Shown here: positions 1 through 8,277 of the stretch, in pieces
How the letters are laid out: each line of letters begins with the position of its first letter
Position numbering within the stretch: position 1 is the first letter of the stretch
DNA from: Faecalibacterium gallinarum
GTDB lineage: Bacteria > Bacillota > Clostridia > Oscillospirales > Ruminococcaceae
DNA: 64,000 bases
Direction: 5' to 3'
Assembly: GCF_022180365.1 (NCBI RefSeq)
Contig: NZ_BQKV01000115.1
Span: 1-64,000 of the forward strand
The notes under the pieces: generated by a model
The model's database searches: none
What the model was told of the DNA's origin: nothing
What the model saw: only the letters and a program-made list of their open reading frames with translations
Program-made: the position numbers and the translations under genes

Positions 1-158
1 GGGCCGCGAGTTACGGAAGTATCATTGTCTGGAAGTACCAGGAGGCTGCTTATTCAATTTTCAAGGTCCGCCAGCTTCGGGCTTGTCCTCCCTTTGGGGG
101 GAGTCCCTTGCTGTGACTATATGATACATTAGAAATTTCCGCTGCGGGAGTGACTGGT

Positions 159-189
159 AGTACACCTTTTGGTGTACTCTTAGTACACC
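159..189. repeat. Three copies of AGTACACC, two forming a perfect inverted repeat
   Basis: AGTACACC at 159-166 and GGTGTACT at 171-178 form a perfect 8-bp inverted repeat with a four-T loop. A third copy (182-189) follows in direct orientation, just beyond the stop codon of the minus-strand XRE gene. It could be an operator for that regulator or a weak terminator; the sequence does not decide. The rest of 1-192 shows no supported gene. Confidence 0.45.
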
Positions 190-192
190 TTC

Positions 193-480
193 TTACAACA
201 TACGCTTTGCCTGCTCAGCCATAGCTACCGCTTCCGCAATTTTCGCTTTGGCAATATCTATCTGAGATCTTTTTCCAAGAATGAGAAAATCCAATGATTC
301 ATCGTATGTAAGGGCAATCTGAGCAATCAGATCGAGTGAACAGGCACGACGCCCACGCTCAATAGACTTTAAATGATCCAAACTAATATTCAGCTGCTCT
401 GCGAATTGTGTTTGAGTATAATGTAAATCTTCTCTTAGCGTACGAATTCTAATGCCACATTCGACAACATCAAAGCGCAT
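193..480 (-). CDS. XRE-family helix-turn-helix regulator
   Basis: A 95-residue DNA-binding protein. Residues about 10-65 form an XRE/Cro-type helix-turn-helix: the TQTQFAEQLNIS segment is the first helix and turn, LDHLKSIERGRR is the recognition helix, and the stretch after it has the usual LDLIAQIALTYDESLDFLI pattern. The remaining C-terminus is a short Lys/Ala-rich helix. No effector domain is present, so it is probably a simple repressor of a nearby mobile or defence module; its target is unknown. The AGTACACC repeats just past its 3' end are possible binding sites. About 365 bases without a gene separate it from the next gene, and those bases include a strong minus-strand terminator. Confidence 0.85.
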   Translation of the reverse strand: MRFDVVECGIRIRTLREDLHYTQTQFAEQLNISLDHLKSIERGRRACSLDLIAQIALTYDESLDFLILGKRSQIDIAKAKIAEAVAMAEQAKRML

Positions 481-635
481 AAGGATATCCTCCAGATTTT
501 GAAGCGTGTTTTGACGGTCAAAATCCGAAGGTTAGGGGTACTTGGCGATATACGTCTCCCAGCACTGGCGCATACGTCACTCCTGTGTGGCGAGACGGAA
601 GCACCTCCCTGTGCTGTCTGGTAAGATAGGAGAAA

Positions 636-692
636 ATAAAAAAGGCCGACAGACAGCCGCAATTCCGCTGGGGAATTGCTTCCGTCTGCCGG
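636..692 (-). terminator. Rho-independent terminator of the zinc-ribbon gene
   Basis: A long stem-loop: GCAATTCC (659-666) pairs with GGAATTGC (672-679), and outer arms GACAGAC and GTCTGCC add an imperfect extension. Read on the minus strand it is followed by TTTTTTATTTT (plus-strand 633-643), as expected for intrinsic termination. It lies downstream of the minus-strand gene at 846-1049. Nothing else supportable is seen in 481-845. Confidence 0.75.
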
Positions 693-845
693 CTCGTCCG
701 GCCTATAGCCGGTTCAGTCCTATCGAACAAACTTTTGACTCCTGATTTGTGTTCTTAAGGGCTTAAACCCAGTTCAACACCTCTACAGTATGTCTCAATA
801 CAATATTCACTTGTTGGGTTATGTAATACTTTAATACAATGTTAT

Positions 846-1049
846 TTATGCGAGATTAACCGCCAGATCCTCAAAAAATTTGGATGCACGGGTCACAATC
901 ACTTTATTATGTTCCATTTCAATTACCCAATGACGTTTGCATTTGGGGCATTGATGATAGCCAATGACTATAATTTTCCCACACATAAGCCGGGTTCCAC
1001 ACTTGGGACAGTTGGACACGCTCAAGTTGATTCGCTGGTCTGAAGTCAT
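846..1049 (-). CDS. Small zinc-ribbon protein
   Basis: A 67-residue protein with two CPxC knuckles (CPKCG near residue 15 and CPKCK near residue 34) that together make a four-cysteine zinc ribbon. No catalytic domain follows; the C-terminus is a short basic and hydrophobic tail. Proteins of this size are usually rubredoxin-like or nucleic-acid-binding ribbons of unknown role. It stands alone between a good promoter (1128-1156) and a strong terminator (636-692), so it is a monocistronic gene. The ATG at 1047-1049 is preceded by an AGGGGG ribosome site. Its function is not recognised. Confidence 0.7.
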   Translation of the reverse strand: MTSDQRINLSVSNCPKCGTRLMCGKIIVIGYHQCPKCKRHWVIEMEHNKVIVTRASKFFEDLAVNLA

Positions 1050-1127
1050 TAAAATGCCCCCTTTTCTTTGTGAATTTGATTTTGAGTTTACAGTAGATAG
1101 TGCTGATAGCAGGTTAAATTAAGGCTC

Positions 1128-1156
1128 ATTATAGCGGAATATATTTTTTTGTTCAA
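1128..1156 (-). promoter_or_regulatory. Sigma-70/SigA-type promoter for the zinc-ribbon gene
   Basis: On the minus strand TTGAAC (1151-1156) and TATAAT (1128-1133) are 17 bp apart, close to the consensus. It points at the gene starting at 1049. The interval 1157-1450 holds no gene I can support. Confidence 0.75.
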
Positions 1157-1451
1157 GGTTTATTCTGTCGAAGTCCGTCGAGACAAAAAATTTTCTTTTT
1201 CCATGAAACCTAACCGTGTGTTTGATAATTGCCTACAAGCTCTACTGAACGGAACTCCTCAATTTGTTATACATTGAAGTTCCTTTCATCCACCCAAGTG
1301 CTGGAAAAACTGCCTATATCTCATAGAATCAAACCCAGAGATACCCTTAACATACGCTTTTTCAGCATGAAGATTGTTAGACTAAAGCGCGTTTGATTCT
1401 CCCAAGGTCATCCTTGGCTGATTTCAGCAGCAACTTATTTTTTGAATTAAC

Positions 1452-1479
1452 TTGCTTTTCCATCCAGCTTAGATATAAT
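1452..1479 (+). promoter_or_regulatory. Promoter for the TetR-family gene
   Basis: TTGCTT (1452-1457) and a perfect TATAAT (1474-1479) are separated by 16 bp, about 50 bp before the TetR start codon at 1532. The surrounding sequence is AT-rich. Confidence 0.6.
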
Positions 1480-1531
1480 ATCAATAAAGACTATTTTTAA
1501 ATTTTGAGATTTATTAGAGTGGTGACGACTT

Positions 1532-2167
1532 ATGGCACGAAAATCCTATTCAGAACAGGAACGGGAACAAGTAAAAGAGGCTTTGATGGCCACTGTACTC
1601 CAGTGTATTGTGGACCGGGGTCTAATCCACAGCAGCATTGAGACTTTGTGCCAAAAAGTGGGCATCTCCAAAACCTTTTTCTACAGCCTCTTTGCCTCCA
1701 AAGAAGAACTGGTCTGTCAAGCCCTGCGATACCAACAGCCCCGGCTGCTGAATTATGCGCGGCAGCTGATGAAAGATCCCTCCCTCAGTTGGCGGGCAGG
1801 AGTGGAGACATTCCTGAAAAACTGCTGCTATGGAGCCAAAAACGGGGTTGCCGTTTTGTCCATTGAGGAAGAACAACAAGTGTACCACTGCCTTTCTGAG
1901 GCGAATTTCCAGGCATTCCGGCGGGATCAGATTGTTTTTTATGTCAAGCTGCTCTCTATCTTTGGTCTGCCGGTGGACAGCATAGACCCTCGCCTATTTG
2001 GCAATCTGGCTCTGGCTATGATGATGGTTCACAAGGCCATCCCTGACACCATGCCCTTCCTTTTCCCGGAAGTGGCGGAAGATATGGTGGACTTTCAGGT
2101 AAAGGCCCTGGTGGATGAGATGCAGCGTATCAAAGAAAATACGCCCCGGGTGGAACAAGATGATTAG
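1532..2167 (+). CDS. TetR/AcrR-family transcriptional regulator
   Basis: A 211-residue protein with an N-terminal TetR helix-turn-helix at residues about 10-55. The pattern SSIETLCQKVGISKTFFYSLFASKEEL is the typical recognition helix followed by the YxxFxxKEEL signature. The C-terminal helical ligand domain is diverged, so the ligand cannot be read. It has its own promoter and is followed, after a terminator at 2288-2322, by the plus-strand island of putative immunity genes. It may regulate that island, but the terminator between them argues that they are separate transcripts. The ATG at 1532 is preceded by a GAGTGGTG element. Confidence 0.85.
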   Translation: MARKSYSEQEREQVKEALMATVLQCIVDRGLIHSSIETLCQKVGISKTFFYSLFASKEELVCQALRYQQPRLLNYARQLMKDPSLSWRAGVETFLKNCCYGAKNGVAVLSIEEEQQVYHCLSEANFQAFRRDQIVFYVKLLSIFGLPVDSIDPRLFGNLALAMMMVHKAIPDTMPFLFPEVAEDMVDFQVKALVDEMQRIKENTPRVEQDD

Positions 2168-2287
2168 AGTTCAATCTCCATGTCCAAGCGGACATAAAAC
2201 AACAGAATCTCCTCAGGCACACAAGGAACACTGTCCTCGGACAAACGTCCTTGGTTTTGTGCGGCCTTTTCGCGCCCTGTGTCAGTC

Positions 2288-2322
2288 TGCCCCAGTGACA
2301 GGCTGATGCGGGGCATTTTTTA
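2288..2322 (+). terminator. Terminator between the TetR gene and the gene island
   Basis: TGCCCC (2288-2293) pairs with GGGGCA (2310-2315) and is followed by a run of Ts (2316-2321), all on the plus strand. It would end the TetR transcript 25 bp before the first gene of the next cluster. Confidence 0.7.
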
Positions 2323-2346
2323 TTGTTCAAAAAGAGGTGGCCTGAT

Positions 2347-3798
2347 ATGAGTTTGCCAAAGCGCAACAGTGCGGATGGGCGCTGTTACTGGATGAAGCCC
2401 GAGGTACAGGAGGAGCTGCAGCCGCTCTTTGACCAGTGCATCCAGGACGCCATTGACGGCAGGATCACACGTCTCGATTCTCTCTGGCCGCCGGTGGTGG
2501 TCAGCAGCGAAGGCGCGCCCTTTGATGTGCACGATCTGGTGAGGAAATGGACCGAAACACAGCGGGCTGAGACCCTGGATGCGGAAAAGGCCATTGCCTT
2601 CAGCGAAAACCTGCGCCGCCAAAGCCGGTGGGGTGAAATTGACTACTATTTACGTGGTCTGTTGGAACAGGAGCTGCAAGAGAAGTATTTTGTTGTGACA
2701 GGCCGTGAAGATGACCACCGCTGGGATCGGGAGTATTCCCTGAAACCAGGCATCCGTGCAGAGCAGGTCCCAGAACCGCTGCTGCGCTTTGCCTGCTATG
2801 TGGCAGTGAGCTATAAGGTATATGGTATGGACTTTGAGTATCTGGACACCAATTATCTCTTGGGCTTGGTGGAGAAAGTCCGTCCTGATATGGTGAAAAA
2901 GCTCCGGGAAAATGGAACCGGCAAGTTGCCGATCTCTCTGCAAAAGCGGAAAACAGAGCACTTCACCGCATCGGCCAACGATGCCTTTGCCGTTATCCGA
3001 ATCACTGCCAGGGACAACACGGAGGAATGCTGCCGTGAAGTGCTGAACTACCTGTGCGAGCTTCTGGAACAGGAGGATTTTCCCCGCAGCTATGCAGTGG
3101 AGTTCAAAGGACCGGAAAAGAGGTATCTTCCCATCACAGGTCTGCCCAAAAAGGGAGTAAACCAGCTCTTTGCCTGTGCCGTGCAGTACCCCGGCCTCCA
3201 CCCCCTGATGGAACGGTACGCCCGGCTTGCTATGCGGCAATATGAGCAGTACACCAATCTCAGCGATGAGCAGTGCGCGCTCCCCGGAAGTTTTGCCGTG
3301 TTCGCCCTGGGAATGCTGGGGCAAGAGTGGCGGCAGCTGGTATGGGATTATCTTGATTTCTGTGATGATGAGCACTCTCACTTACAGGAAAAATTCCTCC
3401 GGGAGTATGCAAAACAGTTCGGCTTTACCGCCGCTACCGTCCCTGTATTTGTCCGTGGGATGCTGTCCATGCAGAACATGAAGTATTCCAAGGACTATGC
3501 CGCGTGGATGGCAAATGCAGAAAGCCTGGACGCTCTACTGGAGGCAAAAATCCATCTGTCCGAGATCGTTCCCAGCGGTTTTTCCTCCGACGAGGATGAC
3601 GAGGACGAGGAACCCACCGAGGAAACAGAAGCCAGCCCGGAGGAAGTGCTACAATACGCTTGGGAAACGGTCTGCTATGTGATCTGGGGCAAAGCCAGCG
3701 CCAAGGGTGGTCAGAAGGTGGTGGAAGCCGCTCCGGAGGAGCTGAAGGAGCGCTACCGGCAGATTTTTATTCCGGTAACGGAGAACACGGAAGGATGA
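2347..3798 (+). CDS. Large protein of unknown function, paralogue A (possible DUF6138-like immunity protein)
   Basis: A 483-residue soluble protein with no signal peptide or membrane segment. It is clearly a duplicate of the next gene: both begin SLPKR, both share the blocks LRFACYVAV, ASANDAFA, LPKKGV and CDDEHS, and both end in YRQIF or YQEIF. I chose the ATG at 2347 rather than an in-frame ATG at 2323 because AGAGGTGG lies just before it and it aligns with the paralogue start. An acidic stretch (near residues 420-435, many Asp and Glu) is absent from the paralogue. The family resembles what I remember of DUF6138, but I am not sure. Tandem copies at the head of a row of immunity-type genes suggest a toxin-binding role; that is inference. 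Confidence 0.65.
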   Translation: MSLPKRNSADGRCYWMKPEVQEELQPLFDQCIQDAIDGRITRLDSLWPPVVVSSEGAPFDVHDLVRKWTETQRAETLDAEKAIAFSENLRRQSRWGEIDYYLRGLLEQELQEKYFVVTGREDDHRWDREYSLKPGIRAEQVPEPLLRFACYVAVSYKVYGMDFEYLDTNYLLGLVEKVRPDMVKKLRENGTGKLPISLQKRKTEHFTASANDAFAVIRITARDNTEECCREVLNYLCELLEQEDFPRSYAVEFKGPEKRYLPITGLPKKGVNQLFACAVQYPGLHPLMERYARLAMRQYEQYTNLSDEQCALPGSFAVFALGMLGQEWRQLVWDYLDFCDDEHSHLQEKFLREYAKQFGFTAATVPVFVRGMLSMQNMKYSKDYAAWMANAESLDALLEAKIHLSEIVPSGFSSDEDDEDEEPTEETEASPEEVLQYAWETVCYVIWGKASAKGGQKVVEAAPEELKERYRQIFIPVTENTEG

Positions 3799-3809
3799 GG
3801 TGACTGGCA

Positions 3810-5192
3810 GTGAGTTTACCAAAACGTGACGGCGTGCATGGCCGTTATTATCTGATCCATAAACCGGACACGGACCCCGAAGTGCTGAAACACGCCGATC
3901 AGTGCATTCAGGATGTGTTGGATGGAACCGCAAAGGAAAACCACTCCGGCTATCCGGCCGTGGTTCGGAACCAGAGCGGAACCCCCTTTCTCCCCAGCCA
4001 GCTGCTGGAGCGGTATCTGTCCAAGCTGCCTTTGAGGGGATTCCCCTATGAGGACGCGGTCGCCTTTTGCGATGCCCTGCGGCGTCTGGTGGGCTGGAAA
4101 GAGATTGATCACACACTGGGACAATACATCGAACACCAGGTGCGGGACCGGTACTTTGTGGTCGGAGAGCGGGAGGATGGTTTTACGGTTTTCCCTCCTT
4201 GCACCATGCGGCCCGAACTGCACCCGGAGGATGTGGATGATGGGCTGCTGCGCTTTGCCTGCTATGTGGCGGTCTGCTATACCGTGTATGGGCTGAGTTT
4301 TGAGTACCTCACCACCGAGCATATCCTCAGCCTGGTTTCCCAGCTCCGCCCGGATATGGTGAAGGAGCTGAAAACGGGCGGCAGCGGCAAACTGCCGCCC
4401 AACATCCAAAAGCGGAAAACAAAGCACCTGACTGCATCGGCTAACGACGCCTTTGCCACCATCCGCATCACCGCCAGGGACTCCACCGAGGAGTGCTATG
4501 GGGAAATTCTGGACTACCTGTGCGCGGTGCTGGAGCAGCCGGAGTTCCCCCGCAGCTACTCCATCGAGTTCCGCGGGCCGGAGAAGCTCTACTTGCCCAT
4601 CCCCGGTCTGCCCAAAAAGGGCGTCCACCAGCTCTTTGCCTGCGCCGTGCAGCACCCCAATCTGCATCCAGTTATGGAGCGATACGCTCGCCTGGCTATG
4701 CGGGAGTTTGAGTGGTACCAAAACCTCGCGGATGAAGCCTGTGCGATGCCCGGCACCTTTGCCGTGTTTGCTCTGGGGCTGGAGGGAGAACCGTGGGCAC
4801 CGCTGGTGACGGAGTATCTGGATCTCTGCGATGACGAGCACTCCTCCCTGCAAGGGAAATTCCTTCATGCCTTGATCCGAAAGTTTGGGTTCCAACCATG
4901 GACGCTGGGGGTATTGGTGCGGGGCGCATTATCTATGCAGTGGCTGGAGCCTGCCAGAGAATTCCGCAGCCTGATAGCCAATGGGGAAAGCCTGGATGCA
5001 CTGCTGGCAGTCAAGCGCCGCTTTTCCGCTTATCTCCTGCCGGAAGAAAACGAAGACCCGAAATTCCGGGCCATCGCTTGGCAGAGCCTGCTCTGGGCCA
5101 TCTGGGGGCAAGCCTCTGAAAACGGCGGCAGCAAGGTCATTAAGACGGCTCCGAAGGAACTGAGAGAAAGGTATCAGGAAATTTTTCAATAG
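3810..5192 (+). CDS. Large protein of unknown function, paralogue B (possible DUF6138-like immunity protein)
   Basis: A 460-residue soluble protein, homologous along its whole length to the gene before it and starting 12 bp after that gene's stop. The GTG start at 3810 follows a GAGGTGACTGGCA context and gives the same SLPKR opening as its partner. Conserved blocks include LLRFACYVAV (near 145), LTASANDAFATIRITARD (near 215), LPKKGVHQLFACAVQ (near 275) and a C-terminal WGQAS block. It lacks the acidic insert seen in paralogue A. No catalytic motif is recognised. It is followed 18 bp later by an ankyrin gene, which points to one operon. Confidence 0.65.
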   Translation: MSLPKRDGVHGRYYLIHKPDTDPEVLKHADQCIQDVLDGTAKENHSGYPAVVRNQSGTPFLPSQLLERYLSKLPLRGFPYEDAVAFCDALRRLVGWKEIDHTLGQYIEHQVRDRYFVVGEREDGFTVFPPCTMRPELHPEDVDDGLLRFACYVAVCYTVYGLSFEYLTTEHILSLVSQLRPDMVKELKTGGSGKLPPNIQKRKTKHLTASANDAFATIRITARDSTEECYGEILDYLCAVLEQPEFPRSYSIEFRGPEKLYLPIPGLPKKGVHQLFACAVQHPNLHPVMERYARLAMREFEWYQNLADEACAMPGTFAVFALGLEGEPWAPLVTEYLDLCDDEHSSLQGKFLHALIRKFGFQPWTLGVLVRGALSMQWLEPAREFRSLIANGESLDALLAVKRRFSAYLLPEENEDPKFRAIAWQSLLWAIWGQASENGGSKVIKTAPKELRERYQEIFQ

Positions 5193-5210
5193 ACTATAAG
5201 GAGGACTCGG

Positions 5211-6302
5211 ATGAGTGAAGTAAGCTATTCAAATGTACCTCCCATGATGGCTGCCATCAAAAGTGGTGACATAGAGGCGATTCGTTCCCTGCTTCACGCA
5301 GGGCATTCTCCCAATGAGCCACAATGCTATCATGTAATGATTGGAGATTGGCCGCGGGATGACGAAGCCTCTCCGCTGGAATTGGCTGTACTGGAAAATC
5401 GGATGGACATGGTACAGCTCCTGATCGAATGCGGAGCAGATTTGACCCATAACCCGGAAGAATTGCTTTGTGGTTCCCTGCGCAGTCAAGACCTGACCCT
5501 GTTTTCCTTTTTGGTAGATGTGGGAGTCAGAATCCCCGCAACGCAAAGGGATATATGCAGGCTGTTTCTCCACTTGGTGGATCGGGATGAGCCTAATGTA
5601 CTCCCCATTTTGAAAAGGATGGGCATGGATTTGAAACAATACGGCGGTGAAGCCCTGCGCAGTATGGCGAGCCATGGAAATCAGCTACTGGTGGAGTATC
5701 TGATTCAAAACGGGGCGGACATCAACTATCACAAGCCAGATATGGTGTTTCCCTACGCTTCGACTCCTGTCACTGAAGCTGCACGGCACAACGATTTTTC
5801 TATGGTGCGCTGGCTTGTGGAACAGGGTGCAGACATCACCATCCCGGATAAATACGGTGACCGGCCCTACACCGTGGCAGTACAGAACAAAAATCAGGAA
5901 ATGGCCGCCTACTTAAAAGCTCTGGAGCCGGAGGAATGGCATAACGAACAGGAAAAGGCGCGTCAACTCACGCCTTACAAGCTGCCTGCCAAGCTGGTGG
6001 AATACTTAAAGACCGGCCCCTTGCGTCTGGAATTTCCAGAGCGGGAACTGGTGAAATGGGCGGAACTGTACCCCTACATGGATGTACAGGAGATGACCTG
6101 GAAACGAAAAAAGCTGCTCTCCCTTATGGCGAAAATGGACAATTACAGCGACTATTTGCTGCTGTGGAGTCCCAGAGATAAGAAACTCTGGTATCTGGAC
6201 ATTGAGCATAAGGAGTTTCATCCGTTAGCCAAATGGGAGGAATTTATTGCTGATCCCGGAAAATATCTTAATGGAATGATTGAGGGCGAGTTTGAGGAAT
6301 AA
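5211..6302 (+). CDS. Ankyrin-repeat protein
   Basis: A 363-residue protein with ankyrin-type repeats in residues 1-245: MMAAIKSGDIEAIRSLLHAG, then SPLELAVLENRMDMVQLLIECGAD, a diverged middle repeat, HGNQLLVEYLIQNGADINYH, and TPVTEAARHNDFSMVRWLVEQGAD. After the repeats is a region of about 110 residues rich in Trp and Lys that I do not recognise. Ankyrin repeats mediate protein binding, and such proteins are common in bacterial immunity-gene rows. A ribosome site AAGGAGG precedes the ATG. It lies in the same transcription unit as its neighbours, with short spacers on both sides. Confidence 0.75.
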   Translation: MSEVSYSNVPPMMAAIKSGDIEAIRSLLHAGHSPNEPQCYHVMIGDWPRDDEASPLELAVLENRMDMVQLLIECGADLTHNPEELLCGSLRSQDLTLFSFLVDVGVRIPATQRDICRLFLHLVDRDEPNVLPILKRMGMDLKQYGGEALRSMASHGNQLLVEYLIQNGADINYHKPDMVFPYASTPVTEAARHNDFSMVRWLVEQGADITIPDKYGDRPYTVAVQNKNQEMAAYLKALEPEEWHNEQEKARQLTPYKLPAKLVEYLKTGPLRLEFPERELVKWAELYPYMDVQEMTWKRKKLLSLMAKMDNYSDYLLLWSPRDKKLWYLDIEHKEFHPLAKWEEFIADPGKYLNGMIEGEFEE

Positions 6303-6315
6303 GGAGAGAAGCAAA

Positions 6316-7071
6316 ATGGAACAGGCATACTGCACCGCAGTTTTCTGGCGCGGCGGAGAAAAGATTGATCTAAATGGACTGAAACCAGATGCAGTACAGT
6401 GTCTGTCTGTGACGGGAGAGCGGAAGGTGAATCTGTCCTTCCTACGAGATTACCCCAATCTGGAGGAACTGACCCTAATGGAAAAATGTGAGAGTGTAGA
6501 AGTTCTCTCCGAGCTAAAGCAGCTTCATACACTGTCCCTATGGCTGTCGGCCCCTGTTTCCTGGGACACTGTTTCTCTCCCCGGCCTGCGTATCCTCCAC
6601 CTGCGTGGGGAAAAGAATGGCGACATCACCCCGCTTCTCTCCAGCATTACCTATCTCCATTTGGAGGAAATGCGGAAAACGGAAGATCTCTCCCCTTTTC
6701 TGACACCAGCAACACAACTTCAAAAACTCTATCTTCAGTCACTGCCAGCTGTGCAGAAACTACCGGCTCTGGATGGGCTTTCTTCCCTTTATGCCCTGAA
6801 ACTCTATGAGCTGCATAAACTCAGCGATTTGTCCGCCCTCTCTCACAGCCATTTGCGCTACTTTGCCGCCTCTCTGATTGCGGATCAGCTCTCCGCCCAG
6901 GCGCTGGCAGATGCTGTGATGGCGATTCCCAATCTGGAGGCAGCCGCGCTCCAGCTGGCGGATCGCTCCGAGCGGCGCTATAGCGGCGTCCAAAAAACCT
7001 TTGCCGCCGCTGGCAAGTCCCCACTGCTGCGGGAGGAACTCAGTGTTTTAACTACATGGCTGTCGCTGTAA
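6316..7071 (+). CDS. Leucine-rich-repeat-like protein
   Basis: A 251-residue protein made mostly of irregular leucine-rich repeats (LEELTLMEKCESVEVLSEL, LHTLSLWLSAPVSW, LRILHLRGEKNGDITPLL, LQKLYLQSLPAVQKLPAL, LYALKLYELHKLSDLSAL). It has no signal peptide, so it is a cytoplasmic binding protein. The ATG at 6316 was preferred to an upstream start at 6280 because AAGGAGAG lies just before it and the upstream start would overlap the ankyrin gene. The combination of ankyrin and leucine-rich proteins next to each other fits a row of protein-binding immunity genes. Its partner is unknown. Confidence 0.65.
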   Translation: MEQAYCTAVFWRGGEKIDLNGLKPDAVQCLSVTGERKVNLSFLRDYPNLEELTLMEKCESVEVLSELKQLHTLSLWLSAPVSWDTVSLPGLRILHLRGEKNGDITPLLSSITYLHLEEMRKTEDLSPFLTPATQLQKLYLQSLPAVQKLPALDGLSSLYALKLYELHKLSDLSALSHSHLRYFAASLIADQLSAQALADAVMAIPNLEAAALQLADRSERRYSGVQKTFAAAGKSPLLREELSVLTTWLSL

Positions 7072-7095
7072 CCTGGGGATTGGGGGAAGAATGAT

Positions 7096-7560
7096 ATGGA
7101 ACAGTTTTTTGAACATTCCGATTTGGGATTGGGAGCAATGACCTTTCAGAAAGGACCAGGGACCGTCCACTGCTGGACTGGAAGAATCGCAGACACAGAG
7201 ATCCTGTTTTCCATTATTTTGAACACATCTGAACTCCGGTCGGCAAACCTGGATTTTATCCGTTCTGTGCTTCAAAACTGGCGGGAGTATCTTTCAAAAG
7301 CGGAGCATGAGATTCAGGCGCAGATTGGTAAAAGCCCTGAGAAGTTTGGATTGCAGCGCGCTCCATTCCCTGAAACGGAGATTCCCGCCGAGCAGCCGCA
7401 ATTTCTGTTTTATGATGAGACAGAATGGGGCCTGCACTTTGAGATTTGTACCCTTCCTGTGGGGGAGCCATTTGGACTTATGGTTGAGTTTTCAGGGGAT
7501 ACGCCAACGGATGTATATGGCTTGTCGGAAGCGGAAGAAATAGAAGCGGACATGGAATAA
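7096..7560 (+). CDS. Protein of unknown function in the island
   Basis: A 154-residue acidic protein, predicted cytoplasmic, with alternating beta-type and helical segments (TVHCWTGRIADTEILFSII, then a helix NLDFIRSVLQNWREYL). No motif is recognised. Its size and acidity are typical of single-domain immunity proteins, but that is only a guess from context. It starts 24 bp after the previous gene and is followed 19 bp later by a small zinc-ribbon gene. Confidence 0.55.
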   Translation: MEQFFEHSDLGLGAMTFQKGPGTVHCWTGRIADTEILFSIILNTSELRSANLDFIRSVLQNWREYLSKAEHEIQAQIGKSPEKFGLQRAPFPETEIPAEQPQFLFYDETEWGLHFEICTLPVGEPFGLMVEFSGDTPTDVYGLSEAEEIEADME

Positions 7561-7579
7561 TATAAAGGAGCCGATCAGA

Positions 7580-8254
7580 TTGTGTGAGAATGCGAAAATT
7601 CTTTGTCCTTACTGTTTGACGAGAGAAATTGACCCGGCACAGGCGATATGCTCTGCTTGTTATTCAAAAGAGGATAAATGGGAGCGAGGCAGTTGGGATG
7701 ACCTACGCAAGCGCAAGAATGCCGATGAAATCCAGATGTTTACCATAGCCAAAAAAGTAGATGAAGCGTTCCAGATACCAGAAAATGAAGCTTATGCCTG
7801 TATAGAGAAACACGAAATGATTCAGGCTGAGGCCTTGGAACGGGAAATGGAGGCTTTTCACCGGCGGCGCATCCTTTGTATGGTGGAGATATTTTCCAAG
7901 ATTGATTGCGGCGTCCTCTTTTCTGGCTATGTAGAACTGGATACCTATTTCAAGAATGTGTGGGATTATGCCCATCAGCGCATTGCCGCAGAACAGCTCA
8001 GAGAGGTTCAGGAGTATCTGCGGTCACAGATTCCATGGAAATCCCTATCCAGTCAGCGGATGGATCTGGGGGCAGAACTTCTCAACTTTTGGTGCGGAGA
8101 AGATGAGTTGGATTGGGGCTATTCTCAATATTTTGAGATTGCAGCAGGTAATCTCAAGCCGTTTCTTGCAATGACCTTATTCACAGAGATTCTGTGTAAG
8201 CATTTTCCAGATGTAATGTCTGCGCCAGTCAAGCGGCTGAGCAGCAAACTTTGA
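7580..8254 (+). CDS. Protein of unknown function with an N-terminal zinc ribbon
   Basis: A 224-residue protein. The first 30 residues hold a CPYC pair and a CSAC pair, which together would bind one zinc ion. The remainder is mostly helical and acidic with no recognised motif. The TTG start at 7580 is supported by AAAGGAG nine bases upstream. It lies in the island operon, 23 bp before the 810-residue gene. Whether the ribbon contacts nucleic acid or only stabilises the fold cannot be read. Confidence 0.55.
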   Translation: MCENAKILCPYCLTREIDPAQAICSACYSKEDKWERGSWDDLRKRKNADEIQMFTIAKKVDEAFQIPENEAYACIEKHEMIQAEALEREMEAFHRRRILCMVEIFSKIDCGVLFSGYVELDTYFKNVWDYAHQRIAAEQLREVQEYLRSQIPWKSLSSQRMDLGAELLNFWCGEDELDWGYSQYFEIAAGNLKPFLAMTLFTEILCKHFPDVMSAPVKRLSSKL

Positions 8255-8277
8255 GGCACTAAAAAGGGGGTACTTTC

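Noticed and set aside
1-130. Open frame running in from the left edge
   Set aside because: About 42 codons with no recognisable protein pattern; could be the end of a gene but there is no support.
542-745. 67-codon plus-strand ORF
   Set aside because: It is mostly the two arms of the terminator hairpin and has no ribosome site.
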